The notes beneath the pieces were generated by a model, which saw only the letters and a list, made by a program, of their open reading frames with translations, made no database searches and was not told where the DNA came from. A program made the position numbers and the translations under genes. A DNA stretch of 15,713 bases from an uncultured euryarchaeote (GTDB lineage Archaea > Thermoplasmatota > Poseidoniia > Poseidoniales > Thalassarchaeaceae): NCBI GenBank assembly GCA_937897085.1, contig CALCOR010000047.1, forward strand, positions 1 to 15,713, in the 5' to 3' direction. Positions 1-9,359 of this stretch are shown here, one piece after another (position 1 is the first letter of the stretch; each line of letters starts with the position of its first letter).

Positions 1-828
1 GACATGATTCCTCGCCGAATCTCTCGTGCACAAGCAATGGACGTCAATTCCAGCCAGGACAATCTCGCCGGCTACAAGGCCGTACTGATGGGCGCCGATG
101 CCATCTCCAAGGGAATTCCGATGATGACCACCAGCGCCGGCACCGTGCGCCCCGCAAAGTTCGTCATCATGGGCAGTGGTGTCGCCGGATTGCAGGCGAT
201 CGCCACCGCCAAGCGTCTCGGGGCCGTCGTCTACGCATCTGATGTGCGCAAGTCTGCCGCCGAACAGATCGAATCGGTCGGCGGCCGCTTCATCGAGGTC
301 GAAGGAATGGACGACTTCGAGGATGAATCCGGATACGCCAAGCCGCTGACACCAGAATTCATCCAGAAGGTGAACGACACCGTCTGTGAGGTGGCAGCAG
401 GAGCCGATGTCATCGTCACAACGGCCAGAATCTTCGGACGGCCGGCACCGATCACGGTGCCAGCGAGCGCTGTGGCGTCGTTCAAGTCGGGCTCGGTCAT
501 CGTCGACATGAACGCGGATGTGGGTGGCAACTGCGAACTGACACAGCCGGGGGAGGTCATCACCACAGAGAACGGCGTGACCATCATCGGCACGACCAAT
601 TTGCCGGGTCTGCTCTCCAGCACGGCTTCGATGCTCTATTCCAACAACCTCACGACATTCGTGGCGTCACTGGTCAAGGAGGGCGAATTATCCCTCAACC
701 CCGACGACGACATCCTCTACGGCTCACCTGAGGGGGATGACTTCCACATCTCTGGCATGGGAGGCGTTCTCATCTGCTCAGGTGGGGAAGTCGACTCCAA
801 CCAATCAAGAATCCAGGAGGCGATCTGA
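1..828 (+). CDS. pntA: NAD(P) transhydrogenase alpha subunit, soluble NAD(H)-binding part (5' end outside window)
   Basis: This is the soluble NAD(H)-binding domain I of the proton-translocating transhydrogenase, which couples hydride transfer between NADH and NADP+ to proton flow across the membrane. The frame is open from base 1, and the first visible residues (RISRAQAMDVNSSQ, then AGYKAV) belong to the family's interior, so the start lies upstream; the ATG at base 4 is internal. About 275 residues are visible, against roughly 380 for the whole subunit. The Rossmann motif GSGVAGLQA is near visible residues 57-65, followed by GAVVYASDVR. The segment around VIVDMNADVGGNCELT and the closing GTTNLP / LYSNN motifs are typical of the AlaDH/PNT family. 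Its stop overlaps the next start by one base (TGATG), so it is translationally coupled to pntAb. The family assignment is very secure. Confidence 0.96.
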   Translation, partial: DMIPRRISRAQAMDVNSSQDNLAGYKAVLMGADAISKGIPMMTTSAGTVRPAKFVIMGSGVAGLQAIATAKRLGAVVYASDVRKSAAEQIESVGGRFIEVEGMDDFEDESGYAKPLTPEFIQKVNDTVCEVAAGADVIVTTARIFGRPAPITVPASAVASFKSGSVIVDMNADVGGNCELTQPGEVITTENGVTIIGTTNLPGLLSSTASMLYSNNLTTFVASLVKEGELSLNPDDDILYGSPEGDDFHISGMGGVLICSGGEVDSNQSRIQEAI

Positions 829-1151
829 TGGTGTTGACTCTCGCGGCGCTCATCGCCAGCATCACCGTGTTCGTGCTCGCTATCTTCCTCGGATTCGAAC
901 TCATCAGCAAGGTTCCACCGACGCTGCACACACCGCTGATGTCCGGTGCAAACGCCATCTCGGGAATCACCATCGTCGGCGCGCTGATCCTTTCCAACGC
1001 CGCCTTCAATGACGGTGACCCGGGCACAGCCGCCACGCTCGCCTTCATCGCACTGGTGATGGCGACCATCAACTGTGTTGGTGGCTTCATGGTCACTAAT
1101 CGAATGCTCGAGATGATCGCCGGCAAGCGGCGCAAGAAGGGAGGTGACTGA
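828..1151 (+). CDS. pntAb: NAD(P) transhydrogenase alpha subunit, small membrane part
   Basis: This 107-residue protein is the membrane half of the alpha subunit, encoded as a separate gene as in many bacteria with a three-subunit enzyme. The family signature is clear at residues 23-48, from GFELISKVPPTLHTPLMSG to ANAISGI, and there are three hydrophobic membrane segments (about 2-22, 45-60 and 68-90) before a basic tail (KRRKKGGD). With PntB it forms the proton channel domain II. The ATG overlaps the pntA stop by one base and has a strong ribosome binding site, AGGAGG at 815-820. Its own stop lies one base before the pntB ATG. It is the middle gene of a tight pntA-pntAb-pntB operon. Confidence 0.95.
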   Translation: MVLTLAALIASITVFVLAIFLGFELISKVPPTLHTPLMSGANAISGITIVGALILSNAAFNDGDPGTAATLAFIALVMATINCVGGFMVTNRMLEMIAGKRRKKGGD

Positions 1152-1152
1152 G

Positions 1153-2604
<1,452 letters not shown>

Positions 2605-2647
2605 CGTTCTTTACAGCGGGGCAGGAGTCACTCCGACAATCGTTATG

Positions 2648-2666
2648 AGTCGACCGTAGGTCGACT
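2648..2666. promoter_or_regulatory. Perfect inverted repeat between pntB and the next gene
   Basis: An 8-bp perfect palindrome, AGTCGACC and GGTCGACT around the triplet GTA, lies 43 bases after the pntB stop and 17 bases before the next ATG. It could be an RNA hairpin marking the end of the pnt transcript, or a symmetric operator for the downstream gene. No U-run follows it, so a bacterial-type intrinsic terminator is unlikely. The structure is seen directly; its role is inferred. Confidence 0.45.
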
Positions 2667-2683
2667 TCTCCATAGGTGGTGCC

Positions 2684-3697
2684 ATGCGTTTCTCCCTCGG
2701 TCACGCTGCTGTCGCACTCGCACTGCTGCTGATGCTCGGAGGGGGTGCACTCGCCTCGTCAGGCGGCCCACCGGAATCGAACGCCGGAGGAGATGCCACA
2801 GTTGGATACGGATGCACCTGCCACGGCGCTGGTGCACCGACGGCTGGCATACCCTCGACCGAGGTGGTCGTCTCGATATCGGGAGTTCCTCACTCCTACG
2901 ATAACGGCACCGCCTACGATTTCACCATCAAGGTCCAGCATTCCTCAAACACGGACGGCGGCTTTCTGCTCTCCTCGGGCGGCGTTGGCACTTTCTCCTG
3001 GGCCGACGACCTCGACATCCGTCCGGCAGACGGAAGCGGTGAGCCGACCAGCGCCACCAGCACCAGCGCCAACATCTCACACTCCAGTTCGGCAAGCCCG
3101 GCGGAATGGACGTTCACTTGGACGGCACCGGCAGCAGATGAGGGGGCCGTGACCTTCTGGTTGGCGGGCAACTCAGTCGATGGCGGTGGGGCGAATGACG
3201 ACAGTGACCACTGGAACATGCTCTCGTTCGTCGTGAACGAACCCGGAGCGACCGATGCGCAGTCGGAGGAGGGCCTGTCCACCCGAGTGATCAGTGTCGG
3301 GGACTACGACAGCCTGTTCGTGAGCGAGGAGGACCCCGAACAGTTGGAGCGGGAGCGGCAGGCGGAACTTGCCGATGGAGTGTTCTGGACCGGGAACACG
3401 CTCTACTTCTCGTCATTGTTGGCGCTGATCGTCGGGGCGGTTTTCCAGCGGGAGATTCTGGAGCGCAAGCGCGGAGAAGGGCCGCCGTGGCTCCCCAAGG
3501 AACTCGCTTATCCCCAAGGACTCAGGAGAGGGTTGACTTCTATCCTGTTCTTCCTGCTGGGCCTCTACTGGATTTCCAACGATGAGCCCGCATACATGAC
3601 CGGGCCAGCCATCTTCGTTGGCTTCTGGGCCGCTTACGGGGTTTACCGCACTGCCAGAGCGACGCAACAGCAGCCGACTGAGCCTGAGATCGCCTGA
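2684..3697 (+). CDS. Exported membrane-anchored protein with Reeler / choice-of-anchor-V-like domain and CxCH motif
   Basis: This 337-residue protein has an N-terminal signal sequence (hydrophobic 8-24, ending near ALASS). An extracytoplasmic domain follows at about 28-190. Its GGDATVGYGCTCHG start, Gly/Asn/Ser-rich beta strands, WTFTWTAP and VTFWLAGNSVDG segments resemble the Reeler-like / choice-of-anchor-V fold, whose members often carry a CxxCH near the N-terminus. Here the cysteines are only one residue apart (C44, C46, H47), so covalent haem attachment of the normal kind is doubtful. Near the C-terminus are three hydrophobic stretches (about 238-255, 284-297 and 306-322) and a Pro/Glu tail. 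A good ribosome binding site (AGGTGGT) precedes the ATG. The stop is 54 bases before the tatC ATG used here. Family assignment is moderate and the molecular role unknown. Confidence 0.7.
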   Translation: MRFSLGHAAVALALLLMLGGGALASSGGPPESNAGGDATVGYGCTCHGAGAPTAGIPSTEVVVSISGVPHSYDNGTAYDFTIKVQHSSNTDGGFLLSSGGVGTFSWADDLDIRPADGSGEPTSATSTSANISHSSSASPAEWTFTWTAPAADEGAVTFWLAGNSVDGGGANDDSDHWNMLSFVVNEPGATDAQSEEGLSTRVISVGDYDSLFVSEEDPEQLERERQAELADGVFWTGNTLYFSSLLALIVGAVFQREILERKRGEGPPWLPKELAYPQGLRRGLTSILFFLLGLYWISNDEPAYMTGPAIFVGFWAAYGVYRTARATQQQPTEPEIA

Positions 3698-3751
3698 GTG
3701 ACGAGATTTCACCAGCGCCAAAGCCTTGAGACGAGGGGGAGTGGAGATGCC

Positions 3752-5077
3752 ATGGGGCGGACGCTCGCACCGCGCGACCGCACCCTTCCCTTGGCCGCGC
3801 ACGCCGATGAGGCCGTCGGTCGGCTACGCGTCGCCCTGGTCTACGTCGTGTTGATGGCCGTGCTGTGGGCGACGGTCGTGGATGACCTGCTAGCAGCCTG
3901 GCTGGCGACGCTCCCGCTCGCTGAGGGCGCCACGACACTCACCCTCTACAGCCCGTATGACTGGCTGGACACTCGCTGGACGGCCGTCGGTCTGCTCGCC
4001 CTGCTCTCATCGTTGCCTGTGCTCGGCTGGCAAGCCTGGCGATTCGCCCATCCTGGTCTGCTGCCCTCGGAGCGCACCTGGCTGGCGACATACATCGCTG
4101 TCGGAGGCGTGCTCACCCTCGGTCTGATCCTGCTCATCTGGGGTTGGGTGTTTCCGCGGATGATCTCCGCCGCTGAGGTTGCAGTGACGATCGAAGGCGT
4201 CGGCTTGCACTACGACGTTGTTGCCCTGTTCCAAATGGCCTTGGCGATGAGCTGGCTGCTGCTGCTCGTCGCCCTCGCTGTGCTGGCGCTCGCCCTCGCT
4301 CGCATGCTCGGACTGGTAGCGGACGACCCGCTGGACATCATGCGCATCCGAATCCACTTCGTCTCCGTGGTGCTGCTGTGGGTGGTCACTCCCGAGGTAT
4401 TCTCCGGGCTGTTCCTCCCCACTTCGCTGCTGCTCGTGTGCACAACCGAATGGTCAGCCGGCCGGTTGCCCGTGCCGTCGAGCGGCCGCGGGCGGCCACC
4501 GACCTCGGTGCTCGATGCTGAGGGCGGAGTACATCGGGTGGGACTCGTATGCTGCGGCTGCGCCGGCGCATGTCCCCAACCACAGATCGAGCGGGCTCCT
4601 GAGACCGTCGGGCTACTGCCACCCGCAGCGCTCTGCCTCTCGTTCGCACAGCAGGAGACGGTGGTGGAGCGAGCCGTACGAGAAGGATGGACGGACGTCT
4701 GCATCACGGGATGCGATGGCACCCCGCTTCCCTACCGCTTGAAGCGCGCTCTCGACAACCGCGGTGTCAACGTGACCGGGCTCGATCGCCTGTCAGGACC
4801 GCGTACAGGGGGTGGGCTGAATGCGGAGGCCACTGAGTTAGCCGACCGCGTGGACCTCTCCCGCGCACGACGCGCATGGTCGCCTGCAGCCATGCGGCGC
4901 GCGCAGTTGGCGGCTCTCTCCAATGCCGATTCAGGCGCCATCCCCCCCACACTCGTGTTCGTACCCACATCCGGTGCTCTTCCATGGGGTGAGGAACTCG
5001 CCCAGAACGAGGTACTGCTCGCTGGCACAGGTTTCGTTCCCGAAGGGCTGGACTTCACTGTCAGGCACGCTGAATAG
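3752..5077 (+). CDS. tatC: Sec-independent translocase TatC with an extra Cys-rich C-terminal domain
   Basis: Residues 1 to about 245 are TatC, the core membrane subunit of the twin-arginine translocase, which recognises and exports folded proteins. Family landmarks are the N-terminal amphipathic stretch (HADEAVGRLR), the loop ending WRFAHPGLLPSER (TatC: FAPGLY..ER), the segment around WGWVFPRM, and six predicted helices ending near VVTPEVFSGLFLPTSLLL. TatC normally stops near 250 residues; this protein has 441. The extension starts with VCCGCAGACP (C267, C268, C270, C274), then C295, C317 and C321 (VCITGCDGTPLPYRLKRAL). This loosely resembles the iron-sulfur MvhD/FlpD domain, which is inference. 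The ATG at 3752 has a purine-rich GGGGGAGTGGAG upstream. A GTG at 3698, directly after the previous stop, would add 18 unconserved residues. Confidence 0.85.
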   Translation: MGRTLAPRDRTLPLAAHADEAVGRLRVALVYVVLMAVLWATVVDDLLAAWLATLPLAEGATTLTLYSPYDWLDTRWTAVGLLALLSSLPVLGWQAWRFAHPGLLPSERTWLATYIAVGGVLTLGLILLIWGWVFPRMISAAEVAVTIEGVGLHYDVVALFQMALAMSWLLLLVALAVLALALARMLGLVADDPLDIMRIRIHFVSVVLLWVVTPEVFSGLFLPTSLLLVCTTEWSAGRLPVPSSGRGRPPTSVLDAEGGVHRVGLVCCGCAGACPQPQIERAPETVGLLPPAALCLSFAQQETVVERAVREGWTDVCITGCDGTPLPYRLKRALDNRGVNVTGLDRLSGPRTGGGLNAEATELADRVDLSRARRAWSPAAMRRAQLAALSNADSGAIPPTLVFVPTSGALPWGEELAQNEVLLAGTGFVPEGLDFTVRHAE

Positions 5078-5127
5078 CCGCTCGACTCGGGCTATCATTC
5101 AAGACGGACCCGCGGAACGGGATTCTC

Positions 5128-7422
5128 ATGCGAGCACGCTACGCAGTGCCGATGGCACTGCTCATCCTCATTGGCGGGTGGTGGGCAGCGCAGGACCCGT
5201 CCCGCCTCGGACCGGTGTGGGATGCACTCGAGGAACATGTCGGGGTAGTCGTCGACGATGCGGAACTCGTCCAGTTGCAGCCCAACGAACGCTGGTTGGT
5301 GATTGTGATCGATTTCCCAACCGCTCCGGAGGGTCCGACGCGCAACACCGAGCGCGCCAACACGATCCTCACCGGCGCCAGCGGTGGCGATGACTACATC
5401 TCGCAACTCAGCGGTGAGCAGTCTAGCCTCACCGTAGATGTGCTGCCGACTGTCTATCACGCTTCCAAGAACGTACAGCACTGGGGTGCTGACGCCGATG
5501 GTGAACGGGATATCGGCGAGCAGGGGTCTGACGGACCGGCCGGTCTGGCGGCAGATGTTCTGAGGAATGCGCTGGAGGGGGTTGACCTCTCTCCGTATGA
5601 CCTCAATGGCGACAGCTGGGTTGACCGGGTGCTGCTGCTGCACACGGCCAACGCGCAGGAGGATTCTGGCGGAAGTGGGACGATCTGGAGTCATTTCGGG
5701 GCTCTGCCAGTACCGGTGGTAGTGGGTGACATGCGCTTCGACCACTACACAATCGCCTCGTTCGACTCAGGCTTGGGCACCATCATGCACGAGATGCTGC
5801 ACCAGATGGGAGCCATCGACCTCTACGACGTCCACGGCCTGGGAACCGGTGAGGACTGGAATGGCGTAGGTGACTGGGACGTCATGGCGAGCGGGAACTG
5901 GAATGGGAATGGGCGCACTCCCGCACTGCCTTCACTGGCCTCACTGGACCTTATCGGCGCTGACCGGATCACCGAGGTCGTTATGGGTACATACGCGCAG
6001 TCCTACATCCTCAAGCCCCTCTCGAACCGCGGCACTGGTCTCGAAATAGCGCTCGCCCCGGATGAGCGGCTGCTGATGAGTTATCGTGCTGACAATGGAT
6101 TCGACTCGAAACTTCCCGGAGCGGGATTGCTGGTGACGATACAGGACGAGTCCGTTGGCGCCATCGACCAGAATCTCGTGAACACCGACCCGCAGATGCC
6201 TTGGCTCTACGTTTTGGAGGCGGATGGCGATGACGGATTGCTCAACGGCGATGACCAGGGTGTGGAGGGGGACCTTTTCCAAGAGGGAGACAAGTTCGGG
6301 GCCGAGGGAAGACCGGTCATCGACCACCGGGGGCGCAAGGTGTCGTGGACCGCAGAGGTCGTCGACGTGGAGCCCGGTCAGTTGGTGATCAACTTCAGCG
6401 CATCCGGAAGCCCCGGGTTCGACGTGCTGCCGCCGCATCAGCCGATCCAACTGCTTCCCGGAGAAGGAATCCCGGTAGTCTGGAGTCTCGCCGGCTCGTC
6501 CACTTGCTCACCTGACCTGTCGCTGGTCTCGACCGATGGCCGACAGGTCACCTTCGATGGTTCAGGGGATACACTTTCCTTTGACAAGCCGAGCGCCAGT
6601 TACGAGATCAACTGGCAAGGTCAAGGGACCGCGGGTACGGCTGGCCGCTTGGTCGGCAACGCCACCTGCGGGCCGGGGGAAGCGGCGATTCAGTTGGACA
6701 TTCCTTGGTATGTCATCGGTGCGCTGTTGCAGATGGAGGAGTTCGAGTATGACATCCCCGCAGAGGGACTCTCCACAGTCACAATACCGCTCAGCTTCAA
6801 GGGCGACGGGTCAGGTAATTTCGACGTGCGCATCGAAGGGCCACTGTCGCGCATCGCAAGCCCGCCAGCCGGCACACAGGTTCTGTCCGACGGCTCGGAG
6901 ATCGAACTGTCGATTGACCCCAACGGCTTGCTGATGCCAGGGATGGTCGCCAAGGGACAGGTCGTGCTGCGTGATGCCGATGGGCTTGAGCAGTCGTTCA
7001 CAGTCACACTGATCGCCGAGGGATTCGAAGGCGGCGGGGAGTTGGTGCGGCTGCTCTCCGAGCCCAGCAACCTGATTATGATCGCAGCAGGAATGCTGGC
7101 GTTCTCCTTCCTGCTCAGCATCACCAAGGCGAGCAAGAACAAGCAGAAGAAACCCAAGAGACGTTGGGGCCGGCGCAAGAAGAAGCAACGTGACACCGGG
7201 GATTTCTCCATCGCCTCTGCCCTACGAGGGGCCCCCACCGAGGGGGCCGCAGAGGTGAGCGGTGGTGGAGTGGTCGCTACCACCGGAGTCACCACCATCG
7301 AGGACGCAGGATCCACGGTCCCGCCTGCTCGCTCCGGCCCCAAACGCCCAGGCGGTCTTCCGACGGAAACCCAGCGATTCAGTGACCCGAACGCGATACG
7401 AGACATCGACGATGAACGATAG
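5128..7422 (+). CDS. M6-family (immune inhibitor A-like) metalloprotease, membrane anchored
   Basis: This 764-residue secreted zinc protease carries HEMLHQMGAIDLYD at residues 221-234, matching the HExxHxxGxxDLYD signature of M6 peptidases. E222 is the expected catalytic base and the two histidines and the later Asp the zinc ligands. A short hydrophobic signal or anchor occupies residues 8-20. After the catalytic domain come beta-rich regions (about 300-640), a membrane helix (about 649-668), a strongly basic patch (KKPKRRWGRRKKK) and a low-complexity Gly/Pro/Thr tail of about 80 residues, presumably cytoplasmic. The protease would therefore face outward, perhaps degrading external protein for a heterotrophic cell; that role is inferred. 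The ATG has no clear ribosome binding site; an in-frame ATG at 5152 is the alternative. It follows tatC by 50 bases and converges on the endonuclease gene. Confidence 0.85.
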   Translation: MRARYAVPMALLILIGGWWAAQDPSRLGPVWDALEEHVGVVVDDAELVQLQPNERWLVIVIDFPTAPEGPTRNTERANTILTGASGGDDYISQLSGEQSSLTVDVLPTVYHASKNVQHWGADADGERDIGEQGSDGPAGLAADVLRNALEGVDLSPYDLNGDSWVDRVLLLHTANAQEDSGGSGTIWSHFGALPVPVVVGDMRFDHYTIASFDSGLGTIMHEMLHQMGAIDLYDVHGLGTGEDWNGVGDWDVMASGNWNGNGRTPALPSLASLDLIGADRITEVVMGTYAQSYILKPLSNRGTGLEIALAPDERLLMSYRADNGFDSKLPGAGLLVTIQDESVGAIDQNLVNTDPQMPWLYVLEADGDDGLLNGDDQGVEGDLFQEGDKFGAEGRPVIDHRGRKVSWTAEVVDVEPGQLVINFSASGSPGFDVLPPHQPIQLLPGEGIPVVWSLAGSSTCSPDLSLVSTDGRQVTFDGSGDTLSFDKPSASYEINWQGQGTAGTAGRLVGNATCGPGEAAIQLDIPWYVIGALLQMEEFEYDIPAEGLSTVTIPLSFKGDGSGNFDVRIEGPLSRIASPPAGTQVLSDGSEIELSIDPNGLLMPGMVAKGQVVLRDADGLEQSFTVTLIAEGFEGGGELVRLLSEPSNLIMIAAGMLAFSFLLSITKASKNKQKKPKRRWGRRKKKQRDTGDFSIASALRGAPTEGAAEVSGGGVVATTGVTTIEDAGSTVPPARSGPKRPGGLPTETQRFSDPNAIRDIDDER

Positions 7423-7448
7423 CGTGCCTGTTTCTGATGACGCTTGAA

Positions 7449-8360
7449 TCAACGCCGCACGCCGCTCCAGCGGGCATCGGGTGGTGGGCGAGTCACGGCG
7501 AGGTAGCACCACACTCCTGCCTGCTCAAACCCGCACAGCCAGGTCTTGTTCACCCCTGTGGACATACGTGCGGAGAGGCACACCTGAGCCCAGTCTGACG
7601 GAGCCTCGTCCTCATGTTGCAGCAGGTAGGGGGCATGCGTCACACCCACGGGTTGGTCGTAGAGGCGCCAGCGTGTGCCATACTTGAATCCGGACCGTGG
7701 CAGCAATCCACGCCCCAGAATATCTTCCAGCAGACCTGGGAATGGGCTTGAATCACCCCCACCGACCTCTGCCTGACTCACTTCCCCGTTGGGGTCGCAA
7801 GGGTTGAGTCTGTAGGTGGTGACGTCGAGGTCGTCGTCAACGATGAGCACCTCGGCAATCCTGTCAGCGGCTGTAGCCACGCTGGCCCAATCGTGCAGTT
7901 CCCGCCAGTCGATAGCCTCGGATGCCTTCACCCAGCGCAATTCTCCCTCAGGCGGGCCATTCCTGACTCGTTCCGCCCGCGCCCAGCGCAACCCCCAGGT
8001 GGACTCTGAAGCCGTGCCCGGAAGACTCAGGGATTCCAGGTTACGTGCCAGTACTACCTTCTCTCCCGGTGTGCGTATGGCCTCCAACGCCGCCGCCTCG
8101 TGCAGCAGGTCAGAGATCCCTTCTCGTTCCATCCGTTCATTCTCCCACTTTTCAGGCAGTGCGAGGTTGCGCTGTCGGTTGCAGAACAGCACTTCCGCCG
8201 CGCTGAGCAGCAATCTGTTACCCGATTGTGGGACACCTAGCGCGGATTTGTCCCAGAAGCGCTGCGCTGCAGGCCCGTCGATGAGGAATTCGTCGTGCCC
8301 CGCGGCCTCAGGTGCCTCAGTTGGAACACCATCTGCTGCCCCCTCCTCATCTCCAGCCAT
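7449..8360 (-). CDS. endA: tRNA-splicing endonuclease (tRNA intron endonuclease), long fused type
   Basis: EndA cuts introns from precursor tRNAs at the bulge-helix-bulge motif, leaving a 2',3'-cyclic phosphate and a 5'-hydroxyl. The C-terminal catalytic domain is recognisable from LPRSGFKYGTRWRLYD onward, with the expected triad: Tyr234 in RLYDQPVGV, His242 in THAPYLL, and Lys272 in VNKTWL. At 303 residues it is about twice the homotetramer type. The N-terminal half (LLLSAAEVLFCNRQRNLALP) looks like a diverged, non-catalytic repeat, as in the homodimeric archaeal enzymes. The ATG at 8360 has GGTGAG about three bases upstream. Gene ends converge with the M6 protease (26 bases apart), and the gene is divergent from the winged-helix gene. 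Archease, which helps the RtcB ligase finish splicing, lies about 2 kb away. Confidence 0.88.
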   Translation of the reverse strand: MAGDEEGAADGVPTEAPEAAGHDEFLIDGPAAQRFWDKSALGVPQSGNRLLLSAAEVLFCNRQRNLALPEKWENERMEREGISDLLHEAAALEAIRTPGEKVVLARNLESLSLPGTASESTWGLRWARAERVRNGPPEGELRWVKASEAIDWRELHDWASVATAADRIAEVLIVDDDLDVTTYRLNPCDPNGEVSQAEVGGGDSSPFPGLLEDILGRGLLPRSGFKYGTRWRLYDQPVGVTHAPYLLQHEDEAPSDWAQVCLSARMSTGVNKTWLCGFEQAGVWCYLAVTRPPPDARWSGVRR

Positions 8361-8391
8361 CTGCTCACCGTTGGCGCCCGTGCCGGCGTCT

Positions 8392-8402
8392 TTCGTATAG
8401 CA
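8392..8402 (-). promoter_or_regulatory. Possible TATA element for endA
   Basis: On the minus strand the sequence GCTATACGAAA lies about 32-42 bases before the endA ATG, a position that would place transcription initiation roughly a dozen bases ahead of the start codon. This suits archaeal TATA spacing, but the match to the consensus is partial. Confidence 0.3.
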
Positions 8403-8427
8403 TCGCCGCCCGTCAGCGAATCATCAG

Positions 8428-8435
8428 TCATAAGA
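8428..8435 (+). promoter_or_regulatory. Possible TATA element for the winged-helix/TerB-like gene
   Basis: TCATAAGA lies about 34-41 bases before the ATG at 8469, in the 108-base divergent region shared with endA. It is one of few A/T-rich stretches there. The assignment rests on position and composition only. Confidence 0.25.
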
Positions 8436-8468
8436 GCCAACAGGTACACGGGAATACGGGTACGGACC

Positions 8469-9257
8469 ATGCCGGCACCGGGAAGACTCGCTGAGTTCAC
8501 CGTTGAGCAGCGGGTCTTGTTCCACCTGTGGGACCACCCACTTTCGCCTTCGGAGTGGGAGGGCCGGCCAGAACTCACACAAGCGGGTATCAGCAAGGAG
8601 GTCGGCATCGCCCGCAAACACCTCCCGCGCACTCTCAAACGCCTGCTGGAGCAAGGATACATGGATCAGGAGACACGTCATGTTCCCGGTGCCCGACAAC
8701 GTTGCCGAGTCTATGGGCTGACCGATTCGGGAAAGGCCGCTGCCGAACAGGTACGGGCGAACGTGCTCGGCCGCGAGGTGCTGGTCGAAGGCGAGGTGAT
8801 GCCTATTTCCGACCTGACCGGGCACGACATGCCCCTGCTCAGTGTTCTCTCAAGCATCGACGTCGCAGGCAGATTCCTACCGGATGGTCTGGAGGCTGAG
8901 GAGGCGGATGAGGGCGATGATCAGGATGGAGAGTCCCTGTACGCACGTATCCTCCATCGTGCTTGGCGAGATGGAAAGCTCACCGAGGATGAGGACAGCA
9001 TGCTCGACGAGGTGTCCATGTATCTCGGGCTTGAGCCGGATATCGTCGAACGCATCCACAAGGAGGTCGAATCTGAGCGTGACAAAGCCGGCGAGTATCA
9101 CATCTCGGTATTCCTCGACGTGCTCGAAGTAGCCTGGCTGGACAACATCATCACCGATGATGAACAAGCGATGCTCACAGCGCTCGCCGCCTCTCTGGGA
9201 ATCGACGAGAAGGTGGCGCGCGACGTCCAGGTGGACTGGATCAGCGAGCACTCGTGA
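8469..9257 (+). CDS. Winged-helix DNA-binding protein with C-terminal TerB-like domain
   Basis: This 262-residue protein joins two domains. Residues about 8-95 form a MarR/ArsR-like winged helix: LTQAGISKEVGIARKHLPRTLKRLLEQGYM gives the HTH, followed by a basic wing and VYGLTDSGKAAAE. Residues about 155-262 hold two similar repeats, AWRDGKLTEDEDSMLDEVSMYLGL and AWLDNIITDDEQAMLTALAASLGI, matching the acidic DG.(I/L)T.DE...L repeat of TerB-like helical domains. An acidic linker (EAEEADEGDDQDGE) separates them. It is probably a transcription regulator with a sensing or metal-binding C-terminal half; the ligand is unknown. The open frame extends upstream to 8295, but that part overlaps endA antisense and looks non-coding, so the ATG at 8469 is chosen. 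No strong ribosome binding site is visible. It heads a same-strand run with the kinase and archease. Confidence 0.75.
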   Translation: MPAPGRLAEFTVEQRVLFHLWDHPLSPSEWEGRPELTQAGISKEVGIARKHLPRTLKRLLEQGYMDQETRHVPGARQRCRVYGLTDSGKAAAEQVRANVLGREVLVEGEVMPISDLTGHDMPLLSVLSSIDVAGRFLPDGLEAEEADEGDDQDGESLYARILHRAWRDGKLTEDEDSMLDEVSMYLGLEPDIVERIHKEVESERDKAGEYHISVFLDVLEVAWLDNIITDDEQAMLTALAASLGIDEKVARDVQVDWISEHS

Positions 9258-9359
9258 CCGTGTTGTCACGCCGTTATCGGCAGGCGGCGCATTGATGAGC
9301 GGGTGGCGACTCGCCCGCTTCGTCTAGGAGGGTTTTCTCTGCCCGGAGATGACGACATC

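Noticed and set aside
2812..2824. Normal c-type haem site in the Reeler-like protein
   Set aside because: The codons read C-T-C-H, one residue short of CxxCH, so a standard site cannot be claimed.
8295..8468. Upstream extension of the winged-helix/TerB-like gene
   Set aside because: It overlaps the 5' end of endA antisense, lacks family-like sequence, and the ATG at 8469 starts directly before the DNA-binding domain.
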